A DNA stretch of 64,000 nt from Sphingobium sp. CECT 9361 (lineage in GTDB: Bacteria > Pseudomonadota > Alphaproteobacteria > Sphingomonadales > Sphingomonadaceae): assembly GCF_918741285.1 (NCBI RefSeq), contig NZ_CAKKNC010000001.1, forward strand, positions 496,001 to 560,000. Direction: 5' to 3'. The notes under the pieces were generated by a model, which worked only from the letters and a program-made list of their open reading frames with translations, ran no database searches and was not told the DNA's origin. The position numbers were made by a program, and so were the translations under genes. Below, piece after piece: positions 1 to 9,955 of this stretch. How positions within the stretch are numbered: position 1 is the stretch's first letter; every line of letters begins with the position of its first letter.

Positions 1-1388
1 GTCTTAACCGGCGTACCGCGCGCATTGATGGTGATGTCGGACGACACGAAGCCGCCCGCCATATCGAAGTTCAGCGGGGATAGCGCCAGCAAGCTCTTGT
101 CGAGCTTGACCGTCAGGTCGATGTTCCGCAGCGGCAAATTGTCGCCCCGGACCCTGCGGATCTTATACACCACGTCAGCGTCGAACGCGCGGATGGATTC
201 GATCTTCAGCGACGCATCGGGCAGGAGACGCGGCCGACCCGCCACGGTTTCGACCATCCCGTCGGCGCCCTTCGCCTCCAGCTTTGCCGGATCGTAGCCC
301 ATGAACGGGGCCACATCGATCATGTGGAGAACGTCAGTCGCTATATTGGCCTTTATATATAGTCGTCCTTTGGGCAGCGAGACCGTCATCCGCCCTGCCA
401 GATCGCTATCGCCAAAGCGTCCCTTGATTCGCGTGAAGCGCCATTCCTCGCCTGCCTTGGTAAGGTCGGACGTAAAGCGGAAGCGCCGCGTATCGGGCAG
501 CGTGGCGCCCAGAAATTCGAACAGGATCGCAGCATTGGGTCCGGTGGTCAGTAACTTGAGATCGGACCCCTCCAGCTCGGTCAGCCCCGGCAAAGTGCCG
601 ACGACGTTCAGCCTGGTGTCGCCTGCCGCCGCATCGATCACCAATTGATTGCGCCCGCCGACCACGGTTTCATTGGGGGACAGCATCCCGCCGCGCATGG
701 TGAAAGGCTTACCGCGCATCGTGCCGTCGCCAGTAAAGCGCACGTCCTGCGCAAAGCGCGTGTCGCGCGCCTGCACCGTATCGAAGGCCAGATCGGCGGA
801 AAAGAACATCTGCGGATCGCGATAGCGCAACGCCGTCCCTGCGATCATAGCCCGCTCGATGACCGGCAGTTCCAGGGGCTTACCCGGCTTGTCAGGATCG
901 CCCATCGTCCATGTGTTGGTCTTGTGCGCGCGGTCCCATTCGAAATCCGCGTCACCCTTTTGCAGAAGGAGCGACACGACCCGGCGCTTGTCCCCGAAGA
1001 TCAGGCTGAGTGGCTGTATCCGCGCGTCGATCCGGTCGGCGCGGAACAGATGCGGCTTGCTCGCCCAGGCCGGATTGGAAATGCTGAAATCGTCGGCCAG
1101 AAACTTGATGCGAATCGGCGCGAAATAAAGCTGGAAATCGCCCCCGACCTTTACGTCCCGCTGCAGCGAGGAGGACAGGATGCTCTGGAACGGGCTTTTC
1201 AGGAACCGCCCCTTGGTGATGAACAGAATGAGCCAGACCGCGAACAGCGCGAACACGATCCACAGGACGATCCGCGCCGCCAGAGGCAGCCGCCGCCAGC
1301 GTTCCCGCGTGGCACGGGCGTGGTAACCCATATTGCGGCTTCCCGTCATGGGCTGGGCAGGGGGTGCGGAATCGGGCATGGCGGTCAT
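1..1388 (-). CDS. AsmA family protein, N-terminal 462 codons (3' end outside window)
   Basis: The minus-strand frame is open from an ATG at 1388 to the left edge, so only the N-terminal 462 codons are visible. The protein starts with a basic cytoplasmic tail, then one hydrophobic segment at about residues 39-57 (ARIVLWIVFALFAVWLILF). A long periplasmic part follows, with the beta-rich pattern of AsmA/TamB-like proteins: 'RDVKVGGDFQLYFAPIRIKF', then repeated short strands ending in 'INARGTPVK' at the edge. AsmA-type proteins are inner-membrane-anchored and are thought to bridge the periplasm and carry lipid to the outer membrane; that role is family knowledge, not shown here. It is transcribed divergently from rpmI, with about 160 bases between them. 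Confidence 0.75.
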   Translation of the reverse strand, partial: MTAMPDSAPPAQPMTGSRNMGYHARATRERWRRLPLAARIVLWIVFALFAVWLILFITKGRFLKSPFQSILSSSLQRDVKVGGDFQLYFAPIRIKFLADDFSISNPAWASKPHLFRADRIDARIQPLSLIFGDKRRVVSLLLQKGDADFEWDRAHKTNTWTMGDPDKPGKPLELPVIERAMIAGTALRYRDPQMFFSADLAFDTVQARDTRFAQDVRFTGDGTMRGKPFTMRGGMLSPNETVVGGRNQLVIDAAAGDTRLNVVGTLPGLTELEGSDLKLLTTGPNAAILFEFLGATLPDTRRFRFTSDLTKAGEEWRFTRIKGRFGDSDLAGRMTVSLPKGRLYIKANIATDVLHMIDVAPFMGYDPAKLEAKGADGMVETVAGRPRLLPDASLKIESIRAFDADVVYKIRRVRGDNLPLRNIDLTVKLDKSLLALSPLNFDMAGGFVSSDITINARGTPVK

Positions 1389-1417
1389 AACGCATAGGCA
1401 AGGGATTCGGTCCAGCC

Positions 1418-1446
1418 TTGCGTTTGCGCGGCTTCCCGCATATAGG
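1418..1446 (+). promoter_or_regulatory. Candidate sigma-70 promoter for rpmI-rplT
   Basis: TTGCGT at 1418-1423 is separated by exactly 17 bases from TATAGG at 1441-1446. It is about 100 bases upstream of the rpmI start and points into the ribosomal protein genes. The leader that follows can pair TTCCC with GGGAA around a C/G-rich loop (about 1455-1483), a plausible place for L20 autocontrol. Both readings are inferences from sequence pattern. Confidence 0.45.
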
Positions 1447-1546
1447 CGCGCGTTCCCACGGGCCTCGTGCCTGCGGGAATTGATGGGACGGACCGGCCAG
1501 TAGGGCTGCCGCGTCAGTCCATAATCGTCAAATCAAGGAGACGAAA

Positions 1547-1750
1547 ATGCCCAAGCTCAAGACGAAGAGCGGTGTGAAGAAGCGCTTCAAGTTCACCGCC
1601 ACCGGTAAGGTCAAGCACGGCTTTGCCGGCAAGCGCCACCGTTTGATCTCGCATAACGCGAAATATATCCGCCAGAACCGTGGCACTTCCGTGCTGTCCG
1701 AGGCCGACGTCGCGCACGTCCGCCTCTGGGCACCCTACGGCCTGAAGTAA
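1547..1750 (+). CDS. rpmI: 50S ribosomal protein L35
   Basis: The 67-residue, highly basic protein begins [15 protein letters not shown] and has the family hallmark [24 protein letters not shown] core. It is a normal full-length bL35 of the large ribosomal subunit. The start is set by a good Shine-Dalgarno (AAGGAGA) seven or so bases before the ATG. It lies 13 bases upstream of rplT. In many bacteria infC precedes this pair, but here the upstream gene is a divergent AsmA gene, so infC must be elsewhere in the genome. Confidence 0.97.
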   Translation: MPKLKTKSGVKKRFKFTATGKVKHGFAGKRHRLISHNAKYIRQNRGTSVLSEADVAHVRLWAPYGLK

Positions 1751-1763
1751 GGAGTAGAGGACT

Positions 1764-2129
1764 ATGGCACGCGTAAAACGGGGTGTAACCACCCGCGCAA
1801 AGCATAAGCGGATTCTGGAACAGGCGAAGGGCTATTATGGCCGTCGCAAGAATACGATCCGTATCGCCCGTCAGGCCGTCGAAAAGGCAGGCCAGTACGC
1901 TTACCGCGATCGCAAGGTAAAGAAGCGCAGCTTCCGCGCCCTGTGGATTCAGCGCATCAACGCCGCCGTGCGTATGGAAGGCCTGACCTATGGCCAGTTC
2001 ATGCACGGCCTGAAGCTCGCAGGCGTCGATCTGGACCGGAAGGTCCTGGCCGACATCGCGATGCACGAAGGCGCAGCGTTTAGCGCCATCATCGCCCAGG
2101 CGAAGGCAGCGCTTCCCGCAGCGGCGTAA
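1764..2129 (+). CDS. rplT: 50S ribosomal protein L20
   Basis: The protein has 121 residues and is a complete bL20, beginning [20 protein letters not shown] and containing the [24 protein letters not shown] helix that binds 23S rRNA during early large-subunit assembly. In other bacteria L20 also represses its own operon by binding the leader mRNA; a suitable leader exists upstream of rpmI but the control is not proven here. It follows rpmI with a 13-base gap and is followed by a strong hairpin-T-tract before pheS. Confidence 0.97.
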   Translation: MARVKRGVTTRAKHKRILEQAKGYYGRRKNTIRIARQAVEKAGQYAYRDRKVKKRSFRALWIQRINAAVRMEGLTYGQFMHGLKLAGVDLDRKVLADIAMHEGAAFSAIIAQAKAALPAAA

Positions 2130-2153
2130 GCCAAGGCGAGAAACGAATCCAAA

Positions 2154-2187
2154 GGGTGCCGGGGCAGATGCTTCCGGCACCCTTTTT
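2154..2187 (+). terminator. Intrinsic terminator or attenuator between rplT and pheS
   Basis: GGGTGCCGG at 2154-2162 pairs perfectly with CCGGCACCC at 2174-2182, and five Ts follow directly. It lies 25 bases after the rplT stop and about 32 bases before pheS, so it ends the ribosomal-protein transcript or partly attenuates pheST. I see no phenylalanine-rich leader peptide, so classical translational attenuation is not supported. Confidence 0.8.
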
Positions 2188-2218
2188 CTTTGCCCGCAAT
2201 TAGGATAGCGGACGCGGC

Positions 2219-3298
2219 ATGACCGAAACAACAGCACTGAAATCCGGCCTGCTGGCCGATATCGCGGCGGCCAATAATCTGGCCGCAGTCGAGGAACTGC
2301 GCGTAGGCGCTCTGGGCAAGCAGGGTGTGATTACCGCGCTGCTCAAGACGCTGGGCGGTATGTCCGCGGACGAGCGGCTGGAAAAAGGCCCGGCCATTCA
2401 GGATCTGCGCGAATCGGTGACCGCCGCAATCGCAGAGCGCAAAGCCACGCTGGAGCAGGCCGCGCTCGACGCGCGCCTCGCGTCCGAAAAGCTGGACATG
2501 ACGCTCCCTGCGGACATCGGCCCGGTCGGCAGCGTGCATCCCGTCAGTCAGGTGATGGACGAACTGGCCGAAATCTTCGCCGATCTGGGTTTTTCGGTCG
2601 CGACCGGGCCGGAGATCGAGGACGACTGGCACAATTTCACCGCGCTCAACATCCCCGAAACGCATCCTGCGCGCGCGATGCACGACACCTTCTACTTCCC
2701 CGATGTGGACGGCGCTGCGCAGCGGATGTTGCTACGCACCCACACCTCTCCGGTGCAGATCCGCACGATGATGAACCAGAAGCCGCCGATCCGCATCATC
2801 GCGCCGGGCCGTGTCTATCGGTCGGACAGTGACGCGACGCACACGCCGATGTTCCATCAGATCGAGGGGCTGGTGATCGATCGCGGCATCACGCTTGGCC
2901 ATCTCAAATGGACGCTCGAAACCTTCCTCAAGGCTTTTTTCGAGCGCGACGACATCGTCCTGCGCCTGCGCCCCAGCTATTTCCCGTTCACTGAGCCTTC
3001 GGTCGAAGTCGATGTCGGCTACACCATGGTCAATGGCCAGCGCGTTATCGGCGGCAGCGACGGCTGGCTTGAGGTGCTCGGCAGCGGCATGGTCCATCGC
3101 AAGGTCATCGAAGCCTGCGGACTGGACCCCGAAGAGTGGCAGGGCTTTGCCTTCGGCACCGGCGTCGACCGACTTGCCATGCTGAAATATGGCATGACCG
3201 ACTTGCGCGCCTTCTTCGATGGCGATCTGCGCTGGCTCAAGCATTACGGCTTCTCGGCGCTCGACGTACCCACTTTGAGCGGAGGAGTCGGCGCATGA
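2219..3298 (+). CDS. pheS: Phenylalanine--tRNA ligase alpha subunit
   Basis: The protein has 359 residues. The N-terminal helical arm (about residues 1-95) binds tRNA. The class II catalytic core follows: [19 protein letters not shown], a motif 2 region [20 protein letters not shown] and a motif 3 region [18 protein letters not shown]. Together with PheT it forms the (alpha-beta)2 enzyme that charges tRNA-Phe in the cytoplasm. The stop codon overlaps the pheT start (ATGA), so the two are translationally coupled, as expected for subunits needed in equal amounts. Confidence 0.97.
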   Translation: MTETTALKSGLLADIAAANNLAAVEELRVGALGKQGVITALLKTLGGMSADERLEKGPAIQDLRESVTAAIAERKATLEQAALDARLASEKLDMTLPADIGPVGSVHPVSQVMDELAEIFADLGFSVATGPEIEDDWHNFTALNIPETHPARAMHDTFYFPDVDGAAQRMLLRTHTSPVQIRTMMNQKPPIRIIAPGRVYRSDSDATHTPMFHQIEGLVIDRGITLGHLKWTLETFLKAFFERDDIVLRLRPSYFPFTEPSVEVDVGYTMVNGQRVIGGSDGWLEVLGSGMVHRKVIEACGLDPEEWQGFAFGTGVDRLAMLKYGMTDLRAFFDGDLRWLKHYGFSALDVPTLSGGVGA

Positions 3299-5718
3299 AG
3301 TTCACCCTGAGCTGGCTCAAGGAGCATCTGGACACCGACGCCAACCTGACGGCGATCCTCGAAGCGCTGACCAATGTCGGGCTCGAAGTCGAAGGCGTCG
3401 AGAACCCCGCGGACAAGCTGGGCGCGTTCCGCATCGCCAAGGTGCTGAGCGCCGCCCCGCATCCGCAGGCCGACAAGCTGCAGGTGCTGAGCGTCGATGC
3501 AGGCAATGGCCCATTGCAGGTGGTCTGCGGCGCGCCCAATGCGCGGGCGGGCCTCGTCGGCGTGTTCGGATCGCCCGGCGCGACGGTGCCGTCCAACGGC
3601 ATGGTCCTGAAAGTCGCGGCCATTCGCGGCGTCGAATCCAACGGCATGATGTGCAGCTTCCGCGAACTGGAACTGGGTGAGGATCATGACGGGATCATCG
3701 AACTGGCCGAAGACGCGCCGGTGGGTCAGGTCTATGCGCAATGGGCACAGCTCGACGATCCGGTGATCGACGTCAGCATCACGCCCAACCGGCAGGATTG
3801 CATGGGCGTGCGCGGCATCGCGCGCGATCTGGCAGCGGCGGGTCTGGGCACGCTCAAGCCGCTCGACGAAGTCGTTGCGGGTCTTCCCCCGATCATGCCG
3901 CAGGGCGCAGGCCCGGATGTGCGGACCGACGATGCAGCGGGCTGCCCGGCCTTTTACGGTCAGGCCGTGCGCGGCGTGAAGAACGGCCCCTCGCCGGAGT
4001 GGCTCCAGCATCGGCTGAAGGCCGTGGGGCAAAAGCCGATCTCCGCGCTGGTCGACATCACCAACTTCGTAATGTTCGGGCTGGGACGCCCGCTTCACGT
4101 CTATGACATGACGAAGCTTTCGGGCGGGCTGGTCGCGCGCAAGGCGAAGGACAGCGAAAGCGTCGTGGCGCTCAACGGCAAGACCTATACGCTCACCGAC
4201 GGCATGACCGTGATCGCCGACGATGCGGCGGTGCACGACATCGGCGGCATCATGGGTGGCGAGCATTCGGGATGTTCGGACGACACCACCGACGTGCTGA
4301 TCGAATGCGCCTATTTCGATCCCGAGCATATTGCCCGCACCGGCCAGAAGCTGCTGCTGACCAGCGATGCGCGGACCCGCTTTGAGCGCGGCGTCGATCC
4401 CGAGTTCCTCGACGAGGGGCTGGCGATCGCCACAAGGCTGGTGCTGGCGCTGTGCGGGGGTACGCCCAGCGAAGTGACTCGCAGCGGTACGCCGCCGAAG
4501 GTCGGCCCGGTTGTCGGCTACGATCCGGCGCTCGCCGAAACGCTGGGCGGCCTTGCCGTACCTCAAGAGCAGCAAGTCGATATCCTCAAGAGCCTGGGCT
4601 TCACCGTTCAGCCGCTGGACGGCAATGGCGATCCGGTGGAGATGGACGAAGGTTTCGAGGCGTTCCGCGTCACCGCACCCAGTTGGCGCCGCGATATCGA
4701 CGGACCCGCCGACATCGTCGAGGAAGTGATCCGCATCGCGGGCATCGACAATGTCCCGTCGGTGCCGCTGCCCCGCACCCCCGGCGTCGCGACGCCGACT
4801 GCCACGCCCGAGCAGAAGCTGGAGCGCCGGGTGCGTCGCGCCGCGGCCGCGCGCGGGCTGAACGAAGCGATCACCTGGTCCTTCCTGTCGGAGAAGGAAG
4901 CTGCCGCCGTTGGCGGTGGCGACTGGACGCTGGCCAACCCGATTTCGGAGGACATGAAGGTCATGCGGCCCTCGCTGCTCCCCGGCTTGCTGTCGGCGAC
5001 GCGACGGAATGTGGATCGCGGTGCGTCATCGGTGCGTTTGTTCGAAGTCGGGCGACGCTACTTTGCTGATGGCGAGCGCGCTACCGTCGGCTTCGTGCTG
5101 GCGGGTGAGAAGACCGCGCGTGGCTGGCAGACGGGCAAGGCGCAGGCCTTCGCTGCCCATGACGCAAAGGCCGAAGTGCTGGCGTTGCTGGCGGAAGCCG
5201 GTGCGCCGGTTGCCAACCTCCAGAATTTCGGGGATGCCAGCGGCGCCTATCATCCCGGCCAGTCCGGCACGTTGCGATTGGGGCCGAAGACGGTGCTTGC
5301 CGAATATGGCGTGCTGCACCCCAACCTTGCCAAGCAGTTCGGCTTGTCGGGCAGCGTAGTCGTTGCGGAAATCTTCCTCGATGCCGTGCCGCTCAAGCGC
5401 AAGAGCGGCTTCATGCGCGCACCCTTCACGCCCCCCGCCTTGCAGGCCGTGAAGCGCGACTTTGCGTTCCTTGTGCCGGAAGCGGTAGAAGCCGATGCCC
5501 TCGTCCGCGCAGTGAAAGGCGCGGACAAGAAGAGCATCGTCGATGTGCGCCTGTTCGACGTGTTCGTCGGCCCGGGCGTCGATGAAGGTTTCACATCGCT
5601 GGCGGTGGAGATTACCCTTCAACCGGGCGAGAAGAGCTTCACCGATGAAGAACTGGGCGCGATCAGCGCGGCAGTGGTTAAGGCTGCGGAAAAGCTGGGC
5701 GGGGCATTGCGTGGGTGA
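3295..5718 (+). CDS. pheT: Phenylalanine--tRNA ligase beta subunit
   Basis: The protein has 807 residues from the ATG at 3295, chosen because [18 protein letters not shown] is the usual N-terminus and GGAGGAG lies just upstream; in-frame starts further upstream lie inside pheS. Domains in order: EMAP/OB-fold tRNA-binding domain (about 40-150, with the [12 protein letters not shown] and CGAPNAR motifs), B3/B4 editing module, B5 domain, a class-II-like core lacking catalysis, and a C-terminal FDX-ACB anticodon-binding domain. It removes mischarged Tyr in its family. It is coupled to pheS by an ATGA overlap. Confidence 0.97.
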   Translation: MKFTLSWLKEHLDTDANLTAILEALTNVGLEVEGVENPADKLGAFRIAKVLSAAPHPQADKLQVLSVDAGNGPLQVVCGAPNARAGLVGVFGSPGATVPSNGMVLKVAAIRGVESNGMMCSFRELELGEDHDGIIELAEDAPVGQVYAQWAQLDDPVIDVSITPNRQDCMGVRGIARDLAAAGLGTLKPLDEVVAGLPPIMPQGAGPDVRTDDAAGCPAFYGQAVRGVKNGPSPEWLQHRLKAVGQKPISALVDITNFVMFGLGRPLHVYDMTKLSGGLVARKAKDSESVVALNGKTYTLTDGMTVIADDAAVHDIGGIMGGEHSGCSDDTTDVLIECAYFDPEHIARTGQKLLLTSDARTRFERGVDPEFLDEGLAIATRLVLALCGGTPSEVTRSGTPPKVGPVVGYDPALAETLGGLAVPQEQQVDILKSLGFTVQPLDGNGDPVEMDEGFEAFRVTAPSWRRDIDGPADIVEEVIRIAGIDNVPSVPLPRTPGVATPTATPEQKLERRVRRAAAARGLNEAITWSFLSEKEAAAVGGGDWTLANPISEDMKVMRPSLLPGLLSATRRNVDRGASSVRLFEVGRRYFADGERATVGFVLAGEKTARGWQTGKAQAFAAHDAKAEVLALLAEAGAPVANLQNFGDASGAYHPGQSGTLRLGPKTVLAEYGVLHPNLAKQFGLSGSVVVAEIFLDAVPLKRKSGFMRAPFTPPALQAVKRDFAFLVPEAVEADALVRAVKGADKKSIVDVRLFDVFVGPGVDEGFTSLAVEITLQPGEKSFTDEELGAISAAVVKAAEKLGGALRG

Positions 5719-5727
5719 TACGCTGTT

Positions 5728-5810
5728 CCGTCACCCCAGCGAAAGCTGGGGTCTCAGGCAATGGCGCACGACCAAGAGGCACGCGACCCCGGCTATCGCT
5801 GGGGTGACGG
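5728..5810. repeat. REP-like inverted repeat element, copy 1
   Basis: CCGTCACCCCAGCG at the left end is the inverse of CGCTGGGGTGACGG at the right end, and each arm also holds a small internal hairpin (CCCCAGCGAAAGCTGGGG). The element fills the whole gap between pheT and the aldose epimerase gene. Related copies lie at 6702-6784 and 16807-16886. It resembles the short palindromic intergenic repeats common in sphingomonad genomes; no transposase is encoded in it. Confidence 0.8.
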
Positions 5811-5820
5811 GATTAGGCTT

Positions 5821-6693
5821 ATGATCGAACTGCATTCCGACACCCTCTCCGCTACCGTTAACTCGTTGGGCGCAGAACTCTGGTCGCTCCGCGACGCGGA
5901 CGGTCGCGAACTGATGACCGATGCCGATCCGGCCTTCTGGACCGGCCACGCGCCTTTGCTTTTCCCTTTCGTTGGGCGGCTGCGGGAAGATCGCTACCGC
6001 GTGAACGGCGCGGAATACACGCTGCCGCAGCATGGCTTCGCCCGCAAACGCGACTTTGCACCGGTCGAAAGCGACGGTACATCCGCGCTCTTCCGACTGG
6101 AAGCGGACGACGCCACGCGCGAAAATTACCCCTTCGACTTCCGCCTCGACATGGCCTTCGCACTCACCGGCGCGACGCTGGCGATGACCGCGACCGTTGG
6201 CAATTGTGGCGACACCGACATGCCGTTCAGCTTCGGCTATCATCCTGCTTTCGCTTGGCCGCTGCCTTACGGAGCAGACGTAAACGCGCATCGGGTTATT
6301 TTCGAAAAGCCCGAACCCGCGCCTGTCCGCAAGGTTGGCCACGAAAAGGGTCTGATTGCGCTGGAAAGCGTAGCCTCCCCGGTCGACGGCAAGGTGCTGG
6401 TCCCGACGCACGACATGTTTCGGGGCGACGCTTTGATCTGGGACCATCTGGAAAGCCGCAGCCTGACCTGGGGTGCTCCCGGCACACCGCATCTCAAGAT
6501 CGATTTTCCCGACACACCCTGGCTCGGCCTGTGGCAAGTTCCCGGCGCGCATTATCTGTGTGTCGAACCCTGGGCGGGAATGGCCGATCCGGTCGGCTTC
6601 ACCGGTGATGTGTGGGACAAGCCGGGGATGATCCGCTTGGCTCCCGGCGATACGCGTGCGTTTCGGATGGACGTGACGCTCGTCGAGAATTAG
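5821..6693 (+). CDS. Aldose 1-epimerase family protein
   Basis: The protein has 290 residues. The ATG at 5821 is chosen (MIELHSDTLSATVNSLGAEL) because an in-frame ATG at 5761 would place 20 residues inside the repeat element. The fold is the galactose mutarotase-like beta-sandwich: LGAELWSLRDADGRE at the N-terminus, GHAPLLFPFVGRL, the catalytic-type His in FGYHPAFAWP and a conserved acidic segment CVEPWAG near the C-terminus. Such proteins interconvert sugar anomers in the cytoplasm, but this subfamily is also close to hexose-6-phosphate epimerases, so the exact substrate is unknown. Confidence 0.85.
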   Translation: MIELHSDTLSATVNSLGAELWSLRDADGRELMTDADPAFWTGHAPLLFPFVGRLREDRYRVNGAEYTLPQHGFARKRDFAPVESDGTSALFRLEADDATRENYPFDFRLDMAFALTGATLAMTATVGNCGDTDMPFSFGYHPAFAWPLPYGADVNAHRVIFEKPEPAPVRKVGHEKGLIALESVASPVDGKVLVPTHDMFRGDALIWDHLESRSLTWGAPGTPHLKIDFPDTPWLGLWQVPGAHYLCVEPWAGMADPVGFTGDVWDKPGMIRLAPGDTRAFRMDVTLVEN

Positions 6694-6701
6694 CCTTGCC
6701 T

Positions 6702-6784
6702 CGTCACCCCTGCGAAGGCAGGGGTCCCGCTTGACCTTGCACCCCGCCAGAATAGCGGGATCCCTGCGAATACAGGGATGACGA
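6702..6784. repeat. REP-like inverted repeat element, copy 2 (diverged)
   Basis: The element starts CGTCACCCCTGCGAAGGC and ends with CAGGGATGACG, giving terminal inverted arms plus internal hairpins (CCCCTGCGAAGGCAGGGG and a CCCGC/GCGGG pair). It belongs to the same family as the copies at 5728 and 16807 but uses CCCCTGCG instead of CCCCAGCG. It fills the gap before prfC and ends 13 bases from the prfC start. Confidence 0.7.
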
Positions 6785-6797
6785 AGAGAAAAAACCG

Positions 6798-8375
6798 ATG
6801 ACCATCCCTTCCCGCCGCACCTTCGCGATCATTTCCCACCCTGACGCCGGCAAAACCACACTCACGGAAAAGCTGCTGCTGGAAGGCGGCGCCATCCATC
6901 TGGCGGGCGAAGTCAAAGCGCGCGGGGCGAACCGGCGCGCGCGGTCGGACTGGATGAAGATCGAGCAGCAGCGCGGCATTTCCGTCACCTCCTCGGTCAT
7001 GACGTTCGAGCGGACGCGCGATGGCGAGACGATCACCTTCAACCTGCTCGACACGCCGGGGCATGAGGATTTCTCCGAAGACACCTATCGCACGCTGACC
7101 GCCGTGGACTCCGCCGTCATGGTCATCGACGCCGCCAAGGGTATTGAGCCGCAGACCCGTAAACTGTTCGAAGTGTGCCGGATGCGGAACGTCCCCATCA
7201 TCACCTTCGTCAACAAGGTGGACCGCGAAGGGCGCGACACCTTCGAGATTATCGACGAAGTGGCCGACGCACTGGCGCTCGACGTCGTGCCTATGAGCTG
7301 GCCCGCAGGCATGGGCGGCGAGTTCGAGGGCGTTTACGACTTTGCCACGCATCGACTTATGCAGCCGACCGGTCCCAGCAAGGAGTTCGAAGGCGAGCGG
7401 CATCAGTTCACCGGACTGGACGATCCCCGGCTCGCCGATTTCCTCTCGCCTCGCGCTTTGGCACGGCTGCGCGAGGAAGCGGAACTGGCGCAGGGCGGCT
7501 ACAGCGCCTTCGATCTGGCGGCGTACCGGCATGGCGATCTCACCCCGGTCTATTTCGGGTCGGCGCTCAAGAAATTCGGCGTAACCGAATTGATCGATGC
7601 GCTGAGCGCCTATGCCCCGCCGCCGCGCCCGCAGCCCGCCGAACCGGAAGCGGTGGAGCCGGAGCGACCGGACGTGACGGGTTTTATCTTCAAGGTGCAG
7701 GCCAATATGGACCCGCAACATCGCGACCGCATCGCCTTCATGCGGCTCTGTTCCGGCAAATTCCGCCGCGGTATGAAGCTGACGCCTTCGGGCAGCGGCA
7801 AACCGATTGCGGTCCATTCGCCGATCTTGTTTTTCGCGCAGGACCGCGAGCTGGCTGATGAAGCTTATCCCGGCGACATCATCGGCATCCCCAATCACGG
7901 TACGTTGCGCGTCGGCGATACGCTGAGCGAGAAGGCCGATGTACGCTTTACCGGCCTGCCCAACTTCGCGCCGGAAATCCTGCGCCGCGTGCAGCTTAAA
8001 GACCCGACGAAGACCAAGCAATTGCGCAAGGCGCTGGACGACTTGTCCGAAGAAGGCGTGATTCAGGTGTTCTATCCTGAATTTGGCAGCCAGTGGATCG
8101 TCGGCGTCGTCGGCCAGCTTCAGCTTGAAGTGCTCATCTCGCGGCTGGAAGCAGAGTATAAGGTCGAGGCCGTCCTCGAACCTTCGCCCTTCGATACCGC
8201 GCGCTGGATTTCCGGCAGCGACGCTGCGGTGAAAGGCTTCGTCGAATTCAACCGCTCCAACCTCGCCACCGACCGTGACGGCAACAATGTTTTCATGGCC
8301 AAAAGCGCGTGGGACGTCGGTTACCAGCAGGAGCGCCATCCCGACGTGAAATTCAGCGCCACGCGGGAGCGGTAA
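6798..8375 (+). CDS. prfC: Peptide chain release factor 3
   Basis: This 525-residue translational GTPase has ISHPDAGKTTLTEKLL (P-loop, residues about 14-22), DTPGHEDF (G3) and NKVD (G4). The domain 2 and 3 organisation and length match RF3 rather than EF-G or LepA, and the RARSDWMKIEQQRGISVTSS switch segment is typical. RF3 ejects RF1/RF2 from the ribosome after peptide release. No obvious operon partners are nearby. A weak AAGAGAAAAAA purine stretch, partly within the upstream repeat, serves as the only visible ribosome-binding context. Confidence 0.95.
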   Translation: MTIPSRRTFAIISHPDAGKTTLTEKLLLEGGAIHLAGEVKARGANRRARSDWMKIEQQRGISVTSSVMTFERTRDGETITFNLLDTPGHEDFSEDTYRTLTAVDSAVMVIDAAKGIEPQTRKLFEVCRMRNVPIITFVNKVDREGRDTFEIIDEVADALALDVVPMSWPAGMGGEFEGVYDFATHRLMQPTGPSKEFEGERHQFTGLDDPRLADFLSPRALARLREEAELAQGGYSAFDLAAYRHGDLTPVYFGSALKKFGVTELIDALSAYAPPPRPQPAEPEAVEPERPDVTGFIFKVQANMDPQHRDRIAFMRLCSGKFRRGMKLTPSGSGKPIAVHSPILFFAQDRELADEAYPGDIIGIPNHGTLRVGDTLSEKADVRFTGLPNFAPEILRRVQLKDPTKTKQLRKALDDLSEEGVIQVFYPEFGSQWIVGVVGQLQLEVLISRLEAEYKVEAVLEPSPFDTARWISGSDAAVKGFVEFNRSNLATDRDGNNVFMAKSAWDVGYQQERHPDVKFSATRER

Positions 8376-8442
8376 GCCTGAACACCTTGCGCAGCCCAAC
8401 ACCGGCATGGCAATTCCGCCGGGTCTCCTTTAAGTCCGCTGC

Positions 8443-9219
8443 ATGATTGAGCCCGCCGCATCTGCGACTTCAAGGCCCGCCGCCACATTGATCGTGCTTC
8501 GCGACGGTCCGGCCATGGCGCCCGAGATACTGATGGTACAGCGCGCAGCGACGATGGCTTTCGCTGCTGGCGCGCTTGTCTTTCCGGGCGGCGCTCTGGA
8601 TGAAGACGACTACCGACTGGCCGAGACATTCGCCGATGGATTGCCGGTTGACGAGGCAGCGGCACGGATCGGGGCGATCCGCGAGACTTTGGAGGAAAGC
8701 GGCATTGCGCCGGGCCTGAATGTCCGCGATCCCGGCCTTCTGGCGGAAATGCGCACCGCGTTGGCGTCGGGCATGCTGTTCTCCGAACTGATCCGGTCCC
8801 ATGACCTGTTGTTGAAAATCGGCATGTTGACGCCCTTTTCCCGCTGGCATCCCAATCCGGCTGAAAAGCTTCGGCACGTATTCGACACGCGATTTTTTCT
8901 CGCCAGATATGATTGGGATGGCCCGGAACCCACCGTGGACAATACCGAACATGTCGATCTGTTCTGGGCATCCGCGAGAGACACATTGGCCCGGTGCGAA
9001 GCGGGGGGTGGCCGTATCATCTTTCCGACACGCCGTAATCTCGAACGCCTTGCCCAATTCGATTCGATTACCGATCTCGAAAGCCATGCACAGGCCACTC
9101 CGGTAGAAAAGGTCGTGCCGTGGATCGAGGATCGACCTCAGGGTCGGTTCCTCTGCATCCCGAATCATCTGGGCTATCCGGTATGCGAAGAGCGGGTCGA
9201 CACCGCTTCGCGGGGATGA
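8443..9219 (+). CDS. NUDIX hydrolase
   Basis: The protein has 258 residues. The N-terminal beta strands (AATLIVLRDG, ILMVQRAATMAFAAGALVFPGG) lead into a split Nudix box: GG at the strand end, an insertion of about 35 residues, then AIRETLEESGIA, which supplies the RExxEE metal-binding helix. The insertion is typical of the NUDT19-like branch. These enzymes split nucleoside-diphosphate-linked compounds or CoA derivatives; substrate cannot be told. The stop overlaps the start of the next gene (ATGA), implying translational coupling. Confidence 0.88.
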   Translation: MIEPAASATSRPAATLIVLRDGPAMAPEILMVQRAATMAFAAGALVFPGGALDEDDYRLAETFADGLPVDEAAARIGAIRETLEESGIAPGLNVRDPGLLAEMRTALASGMLFSELIRSHDLLLKIGMLTPFSRWHPNPAEKLRHVFDTRFFLARYDWDGPEPTVDNTEHVDLFWASARDTLARCEAGGGRIIFPTRRNLERLAQFDSITDLESHAQATPVEKVVPWIEDRPQGRFLCIPNHLGYPVCEERVDTASRG

Positions 9220-9947
9220 CGGCGCGAACGGTCTATCGCTGGACGCGCAGGCTGATCTGGCTGCTGATTGCCGCCGGGCTGGCGCTTGTCGCTTTTGCGG
9301 TCTTGAAGGGACGCCCGCAGGACATGCCGTGGACGCCGCTCGACCTGGCCCAGCCGATTGGCGCGTTCACCGGGAGAAAGCTCGCCGGTTTGACGCAGGA
9401 CCCGCAGCAATGCCGGGATCTGCTGGATCGCGCGGGGATCGGTGTTGTTGCAGTGGGCGCGAAGGGCAGCGGGCAGTGCGTGCATAGCGACGGCGTGCGC
9501 TTGCAAGCCCGCAAAGGTGCCGCCAGCCTTGCACCCGCGTCCGTTGCGCCATCCTGTCCGGTCGTCGCCGCGCTCAAACTGTGGGAATGGCATGTGGTAC
9601 AACCCGCCGCCCAGAAAGCATTCGGCTTGAAGGTCGTGCGCATCAATCACCTCGGCAGTTTCAGTTGCCGGCGCATGTATGGGCGATCCAGCGGCGATTT
9701 CAGCGAGCATGCGACAGCCGATGCCATCGATATCGCCGGTTTCGTCCTGAGCGACGGTCGGCAGATCCGGATACTCAAGGATTGGTCGGGCGAAGGCAAA
9801 GACGCGCAATTCCTGCGCGATGTCCGTGACGGAGCATGCGACCTGTTTTCGACGGTGCTGTCACCCGACTATAACGCTGCCCATGCCGACCATCTCCACC
9901 TCGATCAAGCGGAGCGGGGAGCAATGGGCTGGCGCGCCTGCCGCTGA
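9216..9947 (+). CDS. Extensin-like family protein (VanY/LAS-type fold), membrane-anchored
   Basis: The protein has 243 residues from the ATG at 9216 (MTARTVYRWTRR), which overlaps the NUDIX stop; an earlier in-frame start would lie well inside that gene. One transmembrane helix (about residues 12-30) places the rest in the periplasm. The C-terminal domain matches the extensin-like family, with the motifs CRRMYGR, SEHATADAIDIAGF and HADHLHLD. His/Asp positions in the last two recall the zinc site of peptidoglycan LAS carboxypeptidases, so a cell-wall role is plausible but unproven. Cysteines are spread along the mature domain. Confidence 0.8.
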   Translation: MTARTVYRWTRRLIWLLIAAGLALVAFAVLKGRPQDMPWTPLDLAQPIGAFTGRKLAGLTQDPQQCRDLLDRAGIGVVAVGAKGSGQCVHSDGVRLQARKGAASLAPASVAPSCPVVAALKLWEWHVVQPAAQKAFGLKVVRINHLGSFSCRRMYGRSSGDFSEHATADAIDIAGFVLSDGRQIRILKDWSGEGKDAQFLRDVRDGACDLFSTVLSPDYNAAHADHLHLDQAERGAMGWRACR

Positions 9948-9955
9948 CGGCTTCC

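Noticed and set aside
2154..2187. Phenylalanine attenuator with leader peptide before pheS
   Set aside because: Only a plain terminator hairpin is seen; there is no short frame with Phe codons and no alternative antiterminator pairing that I can see.
5761..5820. N-terminal extension of the aldose epimerase from an upstream ATG
   Set aside because: These codons lie in the REP-like element; the family N-terminus starts at 5821.
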